Counted from the stretch's first letter, positions 48,532 through 57,941 are shown. The stretch: DNA of 64,000 bases from Butyrivibrio proteoclasticus B316 (GCF_000145035.1 NC_014387.1:1-64000); one strand, 5' to 3'. Notes: generated by a model from the letters alone, not told the origin. Program-made: numbers and translations.

Positions 48532-49221
48532 ATGAGTAGAATTCTTATTGTTGAGGATGAAGAGGCCATTGCTGATCTTGAGAAAGATTATCTTGAGCTT
48601 AGTGATTTTGAAGTAAAAATTGAGAATACGGGGGATGCTGGTCTTGAGACCGCTCTTGCAGAAGAGTTTGATCTGATAATCCTTGATCTTATGCTTCCGG
48701 GAATGGATGGATTTGAGGTTTGTAAGCACATCAGGGAAAAGAAAGATGTGCCGATCCTCATGGTTTCAGCCAAGAAGGATGATATCGATAAAATCAGAGG
48801 TTTGGGACTTGGTGCGGACGACTATATTACCAAACCATTCAGCCCTTCAGAGCTTGTTGCCCGTGTTAAGGCGCATATGGCAAGATATTCAAGACTTGTG
48901 GGATCCGGTCATGAGAACAACGATTTCGTTGAAATCAGAGGTCTCAAGATTGACAAGACTGCCAGAAGAGTATATGTAGATGATGAAGAGAAGAGCTTCA
49001 CAACCAAGGAATTTGATCTTCTTACATTCCTTGCAGAAAATCCTAATCATGTATTTACCAAGGAAGAGCTCTTTAGAAAGATCTGGAATATGGATTCTAT
49101 CGGAGATATCGCAACTGTTACAGTTCATATCAAGAAAATCCGTGAAAAGATTGAGTATGATACCTCTAATCCACAGTACATCGAAACTATTTGGGGCGTA
49201 GGTTACAGATTTAAGGTATAA
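48532..49221 (+). CDS. OmpR/PhoB-family response regulator
   Basis: A 229-residue regulator with a receiver domain (acidic pocket VEDEE, phosphorylation site D52 in LILDLMLPGMDG, conserved K in YITKPFSP) and a C-terminal winged helix (TTKEFDLLTFLAENP, TVTVHIKKIREKIE, IWGVGYRF). It is the partner of the kinase just upstream and is followed by a terminator. Targets cannot be read from the sequence. Confidence 0.95.
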   Translation: MSRILIVEDEEAIADLEKDYLELSDFEVKIENTGDAGLETALAEEFDLIILDLMLPGMDGFEVCKHIREKKDVPILMVSAKKDDIDKIRGLGLGADDYITKPFSPSELVARVKAHMARYSRLVGSGHENNDFVEIRGLKIDKTARRVYVDDEEKSFTTKEFDLLTFLAENPNHVFTKEELFRKIWNMDSIGDIATVTVHIKKIREKIEYDTSNPQYIETIWGVGYRFKV

Positions 49222-49226
49222 TAATA

Positions 49227-49260
49227 ACTCCTATCTGGTTTATCCGGATAGGAGTATTTT
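49227..49260 (+). terminator. Terminator after the response regulator
   Basis: ACTCCTATC (49227-49235) pairs with GATAGGAGT (49247-49255), followed by ATTTTTA. Confidence 0.8.
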
Positions 49261-49291
49261 TAAGTTTGCGCACTTGCGCGATAGGAATTAT

Positions 49292-50065
49292 ATGAAGGAT
49301 ATTAAGTATATTTACGAAGACAATGATATTCTGGTATGCCACAAGCCATCAGGAGTAGCTACAGAGGGTGCAAGAACCTATAACATGGATGTTGTGAGCG
49401 CCGCCAGAAATTATATAGGCCGACAGAACAGAGAAAAGACTTCAGACAGAAAGCCTCCATATGTGGCAACAGTCCACAGACTGGATCAGCCCGTTGAAGG
49501 TGTGCTGATCCTTGCCAAGACAAAAAAGGCAGCAACAAAGCTTGCTGCGCAGATTAAGGACAGAACTACAGAGAAGTATTATTATGCCCTTTGCAAGGGA
49601 AACTTCGCTGATAAAAAAGGCAGACTTGAGAACTACCTTGTCAGGAAAGAAGATGGCTTGGCTGCTGTAGTAACTGAAGAAGAGAGCAAAAAAATAAATG
49701 ATAATGTTATTACACGTAGTAATGGCGAGACTATAAGGATAATTGGTGGAGAGGCCAAAAAAGCTATTCTTGAGTACGAAGTTATAGCAGAAAACGAAGA
49801 AACCACGCTTGTCAGAGTTAAGCTGCTAACAGGACGTTTCCATCAGATACGTGTGCAGATGGCAAATGTTGACCATCCGATAATTGGAGATCAGAAATAC
49901 GGGACGGAAGAATCAAGGACACTTACAGACAAGATAGGCGCCAGAGATGTTTGCCTTGTCAGCTATAAATATATAATCAAACATCCATCAACAGGAAAGA
50001 AGATGGAATTTGAAATTAAGCCTGATAATCCACAGATAAGAGAAATGCTTGAAAAATCTTTATGA
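49292..50065 (+). CDS. RluA-family pseudouridine synthase
   Basis: A 257-residue RNA pseudouridine synthase of the RluA family. The catalytic aspartate is in VHRLDQPVEGVLILAKT; other family marks are IYEDNDILVCHKPSGV at the start, YYYALCKG and GRFHQIRVQMA. No S4 domain precedes the catalytic domain, so it matches the short RluA type; HRLDQPVEG replaces the more common HRLDRxTSG. Its substrate site in rRNA or tRNA is unknown. AGGA 5 bp before ATG 49292 decides the start over an in-frame TTG at 49274. Confidence 0.9.
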   Translation: MKDIKYIYEDNDILVCHKPSGVATEGARTYNMDVVSAARNYIGRQNREKTSDRKPPYVATVHRLDQPVEGVLILAKTKKAATKLAAQIKDRTTEKYYYALCKGNFADKKGRLENYLVRKEDGLAAVVTEEESKKINDNVITRSNGETIRIIGGEAKKAILEYEVIAENEETTLVRVKLLTGRFHQIRVQMANVDHPIIGDQKYGTEESRTLTDKIGARDVCLVSYKYIIKHPSTGKKMEFEIKPDNPQIREMLEKSL

Positions 50066-50080
50066 CAGGGACATAAACAG

Positions 50081-51550
50081 ATGCAGATTCTTTATACAAT
50101 ATATCTGATACTCCTGTGCGGAGTTTTACCTATATATATGAAGGATGGTTATTACGAACTTGGGGAAGCCAAGTCTCTTTGCTATCTTTTGATCAGTGCA
50201 CCATTTGCTGCGCTTATACTTTTTAATATACTTTTTGCAAAAAGGGGTCAATCCGACATTGCGGTAGATGAAGAACTTCATGCTAAAAGTAAGGTCTTGG
50301 CTTCAGAGTTTTTTCTTTATGGAAACGCTTTTTCTGTTCTGATAACATTTATCTTTTCTTCATTTAAAAGAACAGCATTTTTTGGTATAGAAGGCTGGCG
50401 AAACGGTGTTCTTACTTTAAGTATAGCTATCGCATTCTGCATTATATTTAGCTTAAACAAGTATAAAACAGGTGAAAAGATACTTGTCATACTTATGATA
50501 GTTCCTTTTTTGGAAATGATCCTTTCTATATTGAACAGATTTTCCATTTATCCTATTGATATAAATGGACAGAATACATCTTTCCTTTCAACAGTTGGAA
50601 ATATTAACTGGTTTTCAGGGTACCTGGCTATATGGGTTCCGCTTGGAATAAGCTTAATGTTTCTATCCAAAGCTTTTTCAAAAAGATTTATGTTTAGCGG
50701 ATTATATACGGTTGTAGGACTGATAGCACTTTTTTTACAGGGAAGTGATGGTGCGACGCTGATATTGATAGCATGTTATGTTTTCATGTTATTCTGGTCG
50801 CTTTCAGACAGAAATCTATTCAGAAAATTTCTGATACAGGCTGTAGTTCTGGGAATATCGATGACAATCGTAGATATGCTAATAGCATTTTGGGGAAGTT
50901 ATTATAATTACGAGCAGACAATTCTTTTGACCATATGTAAGTCTCATATTGGGATAATCCTTGTAGCAGCCGCATTCTTTTTATATAGACTTGGAAGGCT
51001 CTTTGAAGAGATCAATATGCCCTTTAGAGTAAATGTGTATAAGTGGGTATGCGGTGTATGCTTGTCAGTGCTTGCTATCTGCTGCGCAGCCTGGCTGATT
51101 TCATCTTTTGATGACAGCTTTGGAAACGGACGTGGAATTATCTATCGTATGTGCCTTGATATGTTTATGGGCCTGTCTTCATGGCAAAAGCTTGTGGGGA
51201 TTGGGCAGGACTGCATATATCCATACGCTATGGCAGATAGTATGTGGAGCAGCTCTTTTAGAAATGTGTTCGGTGATCTGGTATTAACTAATGCACATTG
51301 TGAGTTTATGACAACACTCATAGAGAGAGGACTGTTAGGAGCCTTTCTTTACATAGGTTTGTTTATTTCTGTAATTTATCAGCTGATAAAGATAAAAGAA
51401 AAGGAGCCCCAAGCCTTAGCTTTTGGACTCCCTATAATTTCATATTTAGTTTATGAACAGATTTCTTTTTCCCAGGTAATGTCAATGCCCTACGCCTACA
51501 TTCTGGTAGGTATGGGAATTGGATTATGTAAGGTCGGGAATAGGGATTGA
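50081..51550 (+). CDS. O-antigen-ligase-like membrane protein (Wzy_C type)
   Basis: A 489-residue polytopic membrane protein with about 12 hydrophobic segments. It has the late signature of the O-antigen ligase/polymerase family, NAHCEFMTTLIERGLLGAFLYIGLF, preceded by a large outer loop (about 345-410). Such proteins polymerise or ligate surface glycans. No glycosyltransferase cluster is adjacent, so its glycan is unknown. It starts 15 bp after the pseudouridine synthase and its 3' end overlaps the next, convergent gene by 27 bp. Confidence 0.8.
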   Translation: MQILYTIYLILLCGVLPIYMKDGYYELGEAKSLCYLLISAPFAALILFNILFAKRGQSDIAVDEELHAKSKVLASEFFLYGNAFSVLITFIFSSFKRTAFFGIEGWRNGVLTLSIAIAFCIIFSLNKYKTGEKILVILMIVPFLEMILSILNRFSIYPIDINGQNTSFLSTVGNINWFSGYLAIWVPLGISLMFLSKAFSKRFMFSGLYTVVGLIALFLQGSDGATLILIACYVFMLFWSLSDRNLFRKFLIQAVVLGISMTIVDMLIAFWGSYYNYEQTILLTICKSHIGIILVAAAFFLYRLGRLFEEINMPFRVNVYKWVCGVCLSVLAICCAAWLISSFDDSFGNGRGIIYRMCLDMFMGLSSWQKLVGIGQDCIYPYAMADSMWSSSFRNVFGDLVLTNAHCEFMTTLIERGLLGAFLYIGLFISVIYQLIKIKEKEPQALAFGLPIISYLVYEQISFSQVMSMPYAYILVGMGIGLCKVGNRD

Positions 51551-52009
51551 GTCATCGAGCTCGTGGAAAAAGGTCCTTGTTTCAACTATTCCATAGAGAG
51601 CTTCCTTATATTCCCATAGAAATCTTTCATTAATATTTTCTTTTCCATACATCATAACTCGGCCGGTGTAGGCGTTTAAGATCGAAACATAGCGCTTATC
51701 CTGGTCGAATTTTTTGAGGATTTCGTCTTTTCTGCGCCTATGGTGCTTGGCTGCAAACTTCCTGATGTCAATTTGCAGATCTACAGGCAGCGGCTTTTCT
51801 CTTTCCTGAACGGCGTGCAGATACTTATCATATGTCTCATCATCTATCTTTTCAAAATGATCAACAAATTCAAGACAACATGCCCCATCCGGTAATAATA
51901 ACCTTACCCTGTCTTCTCCGTAAACGTCTTCTACTTCGGCAACGACCTGGGGAACTAGTGGCTTGCCATTGTAGTCTAAAATGATAACTTTGTCACCTTT
52001 TTTGTACAT
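51524..52009 (-). CDS. Hypothetical protein with N-terminal KOW/SH3-like fold
   Basis: A 161-residue soluble, highly charged protein that I do not recognise. The first 50 residues (YKKGDKVIILDYNGKP, VEDVYGEDRVRLLLPDG) look like a small beta-barrel of the KOW/SH3 kind; the middle is basic (KFAAKHHRRRKDEILKKFD) and the end is acidic. A strong GGGAGG ribosome binding site supports expression. Its last 27 bp overlap the convergent membrane-protein gene. Confidence 0.75.
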   Translation of the reverse strand: MYKKGDKVIILDYNGKPLVPQVVAEVEDVYGEDRVRLLLPDGACCLEFVDHFEKIDDETYDKYLHAVQEREKPLPVDLQIDIRKFAAKHHRRRKDEILKKFDQDKRYVSILNAYTGRVMMYGKENINERFLWEYKEALYGIVETRTFFHELDDSIPIPDLT

Positions 52010-52159
52010 GTGTAACCTCCCCTATGTTGATGTCTAGTAATACATTAATTATATCATGAATAGTTTATTTTCGTTTTAAGTTATTTTTAGGTTGCCCTTC
52101 TAGAATGACCTCATAAGATAACAAAACCGAGCAGAAAAATATAAGAAAGAGGACAGGCA

Positions 52160-52912
52160 ATGGGCGGATTTAAAGATGTATTTGAAAGAATAGAGACTAA
52201 ATTTCTGTTGGATGATATGCAGTACACCGAGCTTATGAAGAGACTGGAAAATATGGCAGCCATCGACAGCTATGGGAAAACATCCATCTTAAACATATAT
52301 TTTGACACACCGGATTATAAGCTTATAGAGAGATCGTTGGAAAAACCCGTGTATAAAGAAAAGTTAAGACTTCGAACATATGGAATTGCAAATGATGAGA
52401 CCAACGCTTTTATCGAGATCAAGAAAAAATATAAAGGCGTCGTATACAAAAGAAGAATTTCAATGCCATATGCCAAGGCGGTCGATTATCTGGTAAATGG
52501 TAAAGAAATAGAAAAAAGATCACAGATTTCGGACGAGATAGATTATTTTCTGCAGTTCTATAAAGGAATAAGACCTGCAATGGCAATATCCTATGACAGA
52601 ATTGCAATGGCAGGAATCCATGATCCGGAGCTTAGGATCACCTTTGATACTAATATCAGGTGGAGAACAGATAAGCTCTCTTTGACTGAAGGAAACGTAG
52701 GAAAAGATATTCTTTTACCGGGTCAGCACCTGATGGAGCTAAAAATTGCAGGTGCTATGTCAGTAGAAATGGCGAGAATCCTCGATGAGCTTAATATAAG
52801 ACAGACCTCTTTTTCCAAATATGGAAGAGGCTATCAGGACTTGATGAGTGAAAAATACATGGAATCGCAGGAAAAAGAGTCAAATATTGCCTTGTTTCGT
52901 AAGGCAGTGTAA
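52160..52912 (+). CDS. Polyphosphate polymerase (VTC domain)
   Basis: A 250-residue protein consisting of a VTC catalytic domain, the triphosphate-tunnel fold of yeast Vtc4, without an SPX domain. The tunnel lines are visible: ERIETKFLLDD, YFDTPDYKLIERSL, KLRLRTYG, FIEIKKKYKGVVYKRR, AISYDRIAM and LMELKI, with the expected basic residues and glutamates. It should make inorganic polyphosphate from ATP. It is followed by a DUF4956 membrane protein, its usual neighbour in Clostridia, which may form the membrane part. Confidence 0.9.
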   Translation: MGGFKDVFERIETKFLLDDMQYTELMKRLENMAAIDSYGKTSILNIYFDTPDYKLIERSLEKPVYKEKLRLRTYGIANDETNAFIEIKKKYKGVVYKRRISMPYAKAVDYLVNGKEIEKRSQISDEIDYFLQFYKGIRPAMAISYDRIAMAGIHDPELRITFDTNIRWRTDKLSLTEGNVGKDILLPGQHLMELKIAGAMSVEMARILDELNIRQTSFSKYGRGYQDLMSEKYMESQEKESNIALFRKAV

Positions 52913-52962
52913 AAGCATTTGATTTCAAAATACAGATTTAGAAGAAAAAGGAGAAAACGAAA

Positions 52963-53649
52963 ATGACTACAGATATGATCTTTGGAAGCATTATGGCAAA
53001 TGGAACAATTACAGGAGCAACATTTCTGATCGCAACACTTTGCTCACTTGCTATTGGCGTATTTATCGCATTTATGTACACAATCAAAAATAACTATTCT
53101 AAGAGCTATATTGTTACGCTGGCTCTTCTCCCTGCGATAGTTCAGGTTGTTATCATGCTGGTAAATGGCAATATCGGAGCGGGTGTTGCGGTAGCAGGAG
53201 CATTTTCACTTGTAAGATTCCGTTCAGCACCCGGTACAGGTAAAGAAATCACAAGTATCTTCCTTGCTATGGCAGTAGGACTTGCAACAGGTATGGGATA
53301 CATCGGAATAGCAGCACTTTTTGCAATAATCATTACACTTGCTAACCTTATTCTTTCTAATTGTGGATTTGGCGATGCTCTTGCAGAAGAAAAGACCCTT
53401 AAAGTAACAGTTCCCGAAGGCCTTGATTTTGAAGGAATTTTTGATGATATCTTTGGAAGGTATACAACAAAGGCAGAACTTGAAGAAGTAAAGACATCAG
53501 GAATGGGCAGCTTATATAAGCTGACATACAAGATTGTTCTTAGACAGAAAGCATCTACAAAGGGTATGATGGATGAGATGAGACAGAGAAATGGAAATCT
53601 TGAGATCAGCTGTTCAAGACCTGTTATGGTAAAGAGTGAAGAACTTTAA
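52963..53649 (+). CDS. DUF4956 membrane protein linked to VTC polymerase
   Basis: A 228-residue protein with four predicted membrane segments in the first 145 residues, including GNIGAGVAVAGAFSLVRFRSAPGTGKEITS, the DUF4956 core, and a soluble C-terminal domain (about 150-228). DUF4956 genes sit beside VTC-domain genes in many Firmicutes; a role as membrane anchor or channel for polyphosphate synthesis is inferred from that. A good AAGGAG precedes the ATG. A terminator follows. Confidence 0.88.
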   Translation: MTTDMIFGSIMANGTITGATFLIATLCSLAIGVFIAFMYTIKNNYSKSYIVTLALLPAIVQVVIMLVNGNIGAGVAVAGAFSLVRFRSAPGTGKEITSIFLAMAVGLATGMGYIGIAALFAIIITLANLILSNCGFGDALAEEKTLKVTVPEGLDFEGIFDDIFGRYTTKAELEEVKTSGMGSLYKLTYKIVLRQKASTKGMMDEMRQRNGNLEISCSRPVMVKSEEL

Positions 53650-53669
53650 TATAGAGTTATATAATAAGA

Positions 53670-53713
53670 GACCGTTATCAGAGACAATAATACTTCTGAT
53701 AACGGCCTTTTTT
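53670..53713. terminator. Terminator between DUF4956 and the convergent histidine kinase
   Basis: CCGTTATCAGA (53672-53682) pairs perfectly with TCTGATAACGG (53695-53705), followed by CCTTTTTT on the plus strand. Confidence 0.85.
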
Positions 53714-53718
53714 CTGGC

Positions 53719-55065
53719 TTATTTTTTATTTTTGGGAAGCTGCCCGGGGAGGGTGACGATAAATCTGATTATTTTATCACCATCTCTTACAGCCTCTATG
53801 TTTCCTCCATGCGAGACTGAAATGGCTCTTGCAACAGATAGTCCTATTCCGTAGCCGCCACTTTCACGGCTTCTTGATGAATCAGCGCGATAGAACCTGT
53901 CAAAGAGTCTGTCCAGATTGCCGCTTGGAATATTATCGCATGTATTTGCTACTTCAAAAACTATATTTTTGTTTTTGGACAGAATGACATGAATGCTTCC
54001 ACTCTCAGAGGAATACTTGATCGCGTTATCAAGAAGGAGCGATGCAAGCTGATTTATAGCATTCTTATCGCCTGTAATATGTATTCCGTCTGCGATATCA
54101 ATCTGATACTTTTTGCCCTTGGACTCTGCCACGGTCTGAAAAGAAGTGGCTGCTTCGCGTATTGTCTGACTGAGATCAAAATCTGAAAATACAACGTTTA
54201 TCCGCTCTTCGTCCATTCTGGAGAGAGTCAGCATATTTTTAACAAGGCTGTTCATTCTCTTGGTCTGGTTGCGAATACTGCTGGTCCACTCGCTCTTTCC
54301 TGCTTCAAGTTCCAGAACATCAACGTTCGCCGAGATAATGGCAAGAGGGGTTTTGAGCTCGTGACCAGCATCTGTTATAAATCTCTTTTGCTTATCAAGT
54401 GATTCAACAACAGGAGCTACAGCCTGACTTGAAAATATGAAAACGAGAATGAACATGGCGACTAGGGCAAGTGCTCCAATAATAAGTGACTGGATCAGGA
54501 GCTTGAATGAATTGAAAAGAGAAGCGCTTAGGTCGATGAAAACAATGAGTGATGAACCATCATCATTTTCTTTCTTTTTATATCTGTAGGAATGGTACAT
54601 TCCTTTACTCTTACCTGAAGAGTTAATGCTTGCAGCTATCTCTTTGGCATCATCCTCCGTAATTGCGGCGATGTGGAGAAGATCAGTCTCTGTTACATTC
54701 CCCGATGAGTCATATTTGACTACAAAATATCTGGACTGATAAGGCATTTCAGCGGATCGCGTGATGTTAAGCCTGGCAAAAGAAAAAGGCGCATCCGGAG
54801 CAAAGCGCTCATTAGGAGGAACAGGCGTCTCTAGGGATGACGAAGATGAGGAAGAATTATCCTGTTCGAAGTGTTTTTTGAAGGCTTCGTTATTCATACC
54901 AGGGAAACGTCCATCGTTAGTTGTCAGAATAGAGAGCAGATTGTCTGCATCCTGATACACGCTGTAGAGATTTACAGCATTTATGACGCCAATCATAACA
55001 ACAAGGATCAGTAAAAGAGATAACATAGCCGTTATCACAAATTTTTTCCTAAGCTTTTTAACCAT
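53719..55065 (-). CDS. Sensor histidine kinase
   Basis: A 448-residue membrane kinase: membrane segment 1 (about 10-32), an extracellular domain with a Ser-rich stretch (71-77), membrane segment 2 (about 190-212), HisKA with H235 in DAGHELKTPLAI, and an ATPase domain with LLDNAIKYSSESG, FDRFYRADSSRSRESGGYGIGLSVA. No clear HAMP lies between segment 2 and HisKA. It is the second gene of a pair with the response regulator upstream (about 50 bp gap). Confidence 0.92.
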   Translation of the reverse strand: MVKKLRKKFVITAMLSLLLILVVMIGVINAVNLYSVYQDADNLLSILTTNDGRFPGMNNEAFKKHFEQDNSSSSSSSLETPVPPNERFAPDAPFSFARLNITRSAEMPYQSRYFVVKYDSSGNVTETDLLHIAAITEDDAKEIAASINSSGKSKGMYHSYRYKKKENDDGSSLIVFIDLSASLFNSFKLLIQSLIIGALALVAMFILVFIFSSQAVAPVVESLDKQKRFITDAGHELKTPLAIISANVDVLELEAGKSEWTSSIRNQTKRMNSLVKNMLTLSRMDEERINVVFSDFDLSQTIREAATSFQTVAESKGKKYQIDIADGIHITGDKNAINQLASLLLDNAIKYSSESGSIHVILSKNKNIVFEVANTCDNIPSGNLDRLFDRFYRADSSRSRESGGYGIGLSVARAISVSHGGNIEAVRDGDKIIRFIVTLPGQLPKNKK

Positions 55066-55116
55066 TGTTAAGCCTCATGATCAGAAAATAGAGAAAATGG
55101 AAGAATAAGTTACAGA

Positions 55117-55788
55117 TCAGGTTTCGCTTATAGAGTAGCCAAGACCACGTGAGGCCTTGATTTCGCATGTTGCATCAAGAGAAGCCAGTTTCTTGCGAAG
55201 ATTTGATACATAGACCCAGACAACATTAACGTCAGCTTCTCCGTCAGCCCATATGCGGTCCATAAAGTTATCAACTGAAATAATTCTTCCGGGAGATGTC
55301 ATGAGAAGTTCCATCATCTGGAATTCCCTGCCTGAGAGACGGATCTTGTCATGCCCGGGAGTAGATAATTCATAACCTGCCCTGTCAAGAGTAAGGTTAC
55401 CACAGGTGAGATTTGGCTGAGAAAAATCTGCTTTGCGCCTTAGCATTGCGCGCACTCTGGCCAGAAGCTCTCCCATGTCAAAGGGCTTGGGAAGATAGTC
55501 ATCAGCACCAAGGTCAAGACCTCGAATTCTGTCGTCGACTTCCGTTTTGGCAGTAAGGAATAAAACCGGAGTAGAGAGGCCTTTTTCACGAATTTTCTTG
55601 AGAACCTCAGTTCCGTCCATTCCGGGCATCATGATATCAAGAATGATGCCGTCATAGTCACCCGCTAGGGCATAATCCAAAGCATCTGTTCCATTATATA
55701 CAGCATCAACTGTGTAATTACTGTGTTTGAGAATGGCAACCAAAGCATTTACCAGCTCGGTTTCATCATCTGCGATTAATAATTTCAT
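55117..55788 (-). CDS. OmpR/PhoB-family response regulator
   Basis: A 223-residue regulator with receiver domain (IADDE, phosphorylation site D51 in GIILDIMMPGMDG, KPFDMGELLARV) and a winged-helix C terminus (LSGREFQMMELL, VNVVWVYVSNLRKKLA, SRGLGYSI). An in-frame ATG 12 bp earlier (55800) is possible, but MKLLIADDE is the usual beginning. It is first in the operon with the kinase. QseB/CzcR-like in length; target unknown. Confidence 0.94.
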   Translation of the reverse strand: MKLLIADDETELVNALVAILKHSNYTVDAVYNGTDALDYALAGDYDGIILDIMMPGMDGTEVLKKIREKGLSTPVLFLTAKTEVDDRIRGLDLGADDYLPKPFDMGELLARVRAMLRRKADFSQPNLTCGNLTLDRAGYELSTPGHDKIRLSGREFQMMELLMTSPGRIISVDNFMDRIWADGEADVNVVWVYVSNLRKKLASLDATCEIKASRGLGYSISET

Positions 55789-55966
55789 GTGTCCATCCAT
55801 TTCTACAAAATATTTAGCTACTCATTAATTCTATCAAATTGGTTTTGTGATTTCTACTTTTGAAATATATGTATAAAGTATGAACAGATTTGAGCGTTTT
55901 TGTCATTTGGAGTACATATTTGAATAGTAAAATAAAACATACCAAAATAATTCGGGAGGGGTTTCA

Positions 55967-57142
55967 ATGAAGAAAGGGAGAAGTTCTTTTTCTTTACCTA
56001 TTATCATAGTTATTTTGTTATGCGTACTCTTTAATTTGGCTGCATGGAAAAGTGCGGCTTTTTCTGACTTCTATGTCACATATGTTTTTCCGGTAATTAC
56101 AAGTGCATATGGCAGGATTACAAGTCTGGTGGGATTTTCTGTTGGAGAAAAAATGCTTGTGGCGGTAGTTCTGTATCTGGCTGTAGTGGTGGTATTTATT
56201 GTTTTTCACACAATCCTTATGGCTATTGGCAAGCTTAGGAATAATAATGGAAAAAGATATCTCTTAATTAGAAAAAAGAGCGATGCATTTTCTAATATTC
56301 TATACAGAGTTACACCTGTTCTTCTTGCAATTACCACTGTGGTGATGAGTCTTAACTGCTTTGTTCTGTATCATTGCTCCAAGCTTGAGGTTGCTGGATT
56401 ACCAAGAGAAGACGAATATAATCTGGCTGAACTGACTGAGCTAAGGGACTTTATAGTGCGCAAGTGTAATGAATTATCCAAACAGGTTCCCCATGATGAG
56501 AATGGCAATGTGAAGTTTGAAGGGGATATGGCTCAGACAGCAATCGACGCCATGCAGAACATTTCGGGCGATTATCCCAGACTTTCAGGGTATTACGTTA
56601 AGCCCAAAGCACTTTTCTTTTCTGACTTCATGTGTCAGCAGTTTATGCAGGGGTATTACTTCCCGTTTTCAATGGAAGCTAATTACAATGACACGATGAA
56701 TATGCTCAACAAGCCATTTACTATGTGCCATGAGCTTGCCCATACTCACGGATATATATATGAAGATGAAGCAAACTTCTTTGGATTCCTGGCTTGTATA
56801 AGTTCAGATAACATTGTATTCCAGTACAGCGGATACCTTGGAGTACTCAATTACGTTAATAATGATTTCTATAAGGCTGTCAGTGAAAAAGAGTATAAGT
56901 CCCATGTGAAGATATCTGACAGGGTTAAATATGACAATCAGTTTTTGTCTCAGGAAGGCTGGCAGGAAGTAGAGAAAAAGGCTGTGATAAAGACAGCTAC
57001 TGTAAAAAAGGCAGCAGATGCATTTATTGATACTAACCTTAAAGTAAATGGAGTAGAGTCGGGAAAAGTAAGCTACGCGCATGTTGTTGGCCTTATCATG
57101 GATTACTACTACGATAATTCTGTTTTGGCATCAGCGGGTTAA
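55967..57142 (+). CDS. DUF3810 membrane protein with HExxH-type metallopeptidase motif
   Basis: A 391-residue protein with three N-terminal membrane segments (about 8-28, 55-80, 112-135) followed by an extracellular domain. It contains CHELAHTHGYIYEDEANF near residue 254: an HExxH zinc site with a downstream glutamate (EDEANF), the DUF3810 signature. An outward-facing zinc peptidase is the natural inference; substrate unknown. GGGAGGG precedes the ATG. The following lipoprotein gene begins about 45 bp later, so the two may be cotranscribed. Confidence 0.87.
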   Translation: MKKGRSSFSLPIIIVILLCVLFNLAAWKSAAFSDFYVTYVFPVITSAYGRITSLVGFSVGEKMLVAVVLYLAVVVVFIVFHTILMAIGKLRNNNGKRYLLIRKKSDAFSNILYRVTPVLLAITTVVMSLNCFVLYHCSKLEVAGLPREDEYNLAELTELRDFIVRKCNELSKQVPHDENGNVKFEGDMAQTAIDAMQNISGDYPRLSGYYVKPKALFFSDFMCQQFMQGYYFPFSMEANYNDTMNMLNKPFTMCHELAHTHGYIYEDEANFFGFLACISSDNIVFQYSGYLGVLNYVNNDFYKAVSEKEYKSHVKISDRVKYDNQFLSQEGWQEVEKKAVIKTATVKKAADAFIDTNLKVNGVESGKVSYAHVVGLIMDYYYDNSVLASAG

Positions 57143-57186
57143 GGGTTATAATAGGACTATCTGATTTTTATGAAATGGAGATTAAT

Positions 57187-57879
57187 ATGAGTAAAAGAAG
57201 ATCGGTTCTATTAACTACGATACTTATGTGTTTTCTTTTGGTGGGGTGCAAGCCATCTGAGGATAAACTTACAGAAGCAGAAGGAGCAAGAGATCAGCTT
57301 CTTGCGGCAAGAGATGCTGCGGAGGAGACCTACCTTGATATTGCTGATACATCGATGAGATCAGAGCTTGATGAGCTTGGTGTACAGGTAGCAGAGATAG
57401 AGGCAATTGACTTCACTAATATGAGTGATAAAAAAATAAATGAAGTATTGCCAACAATTACAGAACTATCTGAGAAGTATACAACAGTTCAGTCCAAACT
57501 GACAGGAACATATCAGGAAGAAACAGCTGTAAAAGAGGAGCTCGCCAAGAATGTTCAGATAGACTCGTATATCATCAATAAAATGGGAGCAGATCTTTCG
57601 AGCATTGTACTTCATGATATTACGGCAGATTCTTATTCTGATAATCTTATTGCCGGGGATGAGCAGTCACTTATTTCCGGATATACACTTATGGGTGTCA
57701 AGCTTGAAGTATATAAGGACAGCTCTGAGTGGGAGTTTGTTGTAACGGATACAGCCGGCAATAGTTACAATATTCCGTGTGAAGACCTTAGAAATGTTTC
57801 GGAAAAAGGTGTCTCTTTAACATTTGAGTATGATAAAGAAACCGATTCAGCGACAGTTTCTTGCGGTGGATACTTCTAA
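57187..57879 (+). CDS. Hypothetical lipoprotein with coiled-coil segment
   Basis: A 230-residue secreted lipoprotein: signal peptide to the lipobox LLVGC (residues about 16-20), a charged helical segment (about 22-110) likely to form a coiled coil, then a beta-rich C-terminal domain (about 115-230) ending in CGGYF. I do not recognise the family. The ATG at 57187 lies 6 bp after GGAG; the in-frame ATG at 57175 overlaps that site. It follows the DUF3810 gene. Confidence 0.8.
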   Translation: MSKRRSVLLTTILMCFLLVGCKPSEDKLTEAEGARDQLLAARDAAEETYLDIADTSMRSELDELGVQVAEIEAIDFTNMSDKKINEVLPTITELSEKYTTVQSKLTGTYQEETAVKEELAKNVQIDSYIINKMGADLSSIVLHDITADSYSDNLIAGDEQSLISGYTLMGVKLEVYKDSSEWEFVVTDTAGNSYNIPCEDLRNVSEKGVSLTFEYDKETDSATVSCGGYF

Positions 57880-57891
57880 AAACTTGATTTA

Positions 57892-57941
57892 TTTTAAGAT
57901 TTTTGTTAAATATGAACAAAATCTTAAAAGAATCTTAAGAT
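57892..57941 (+). promoter_or_regulatory. Inverted and direct repeats upstream of the repeat lipoprotein
   Basis: TTTTAAGATTTT (from 57892) and AAAATCTTAAAA (to 57929) form an inverted repeat that could end the upstream transcript, though no T-run follows. AATCTTAA is also repeated directly at 57920 and 57931, an 11-bp period typical of OmpR-family regulator sites, about 20 bp upstream of the -35 element. Confidence 0.45.
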
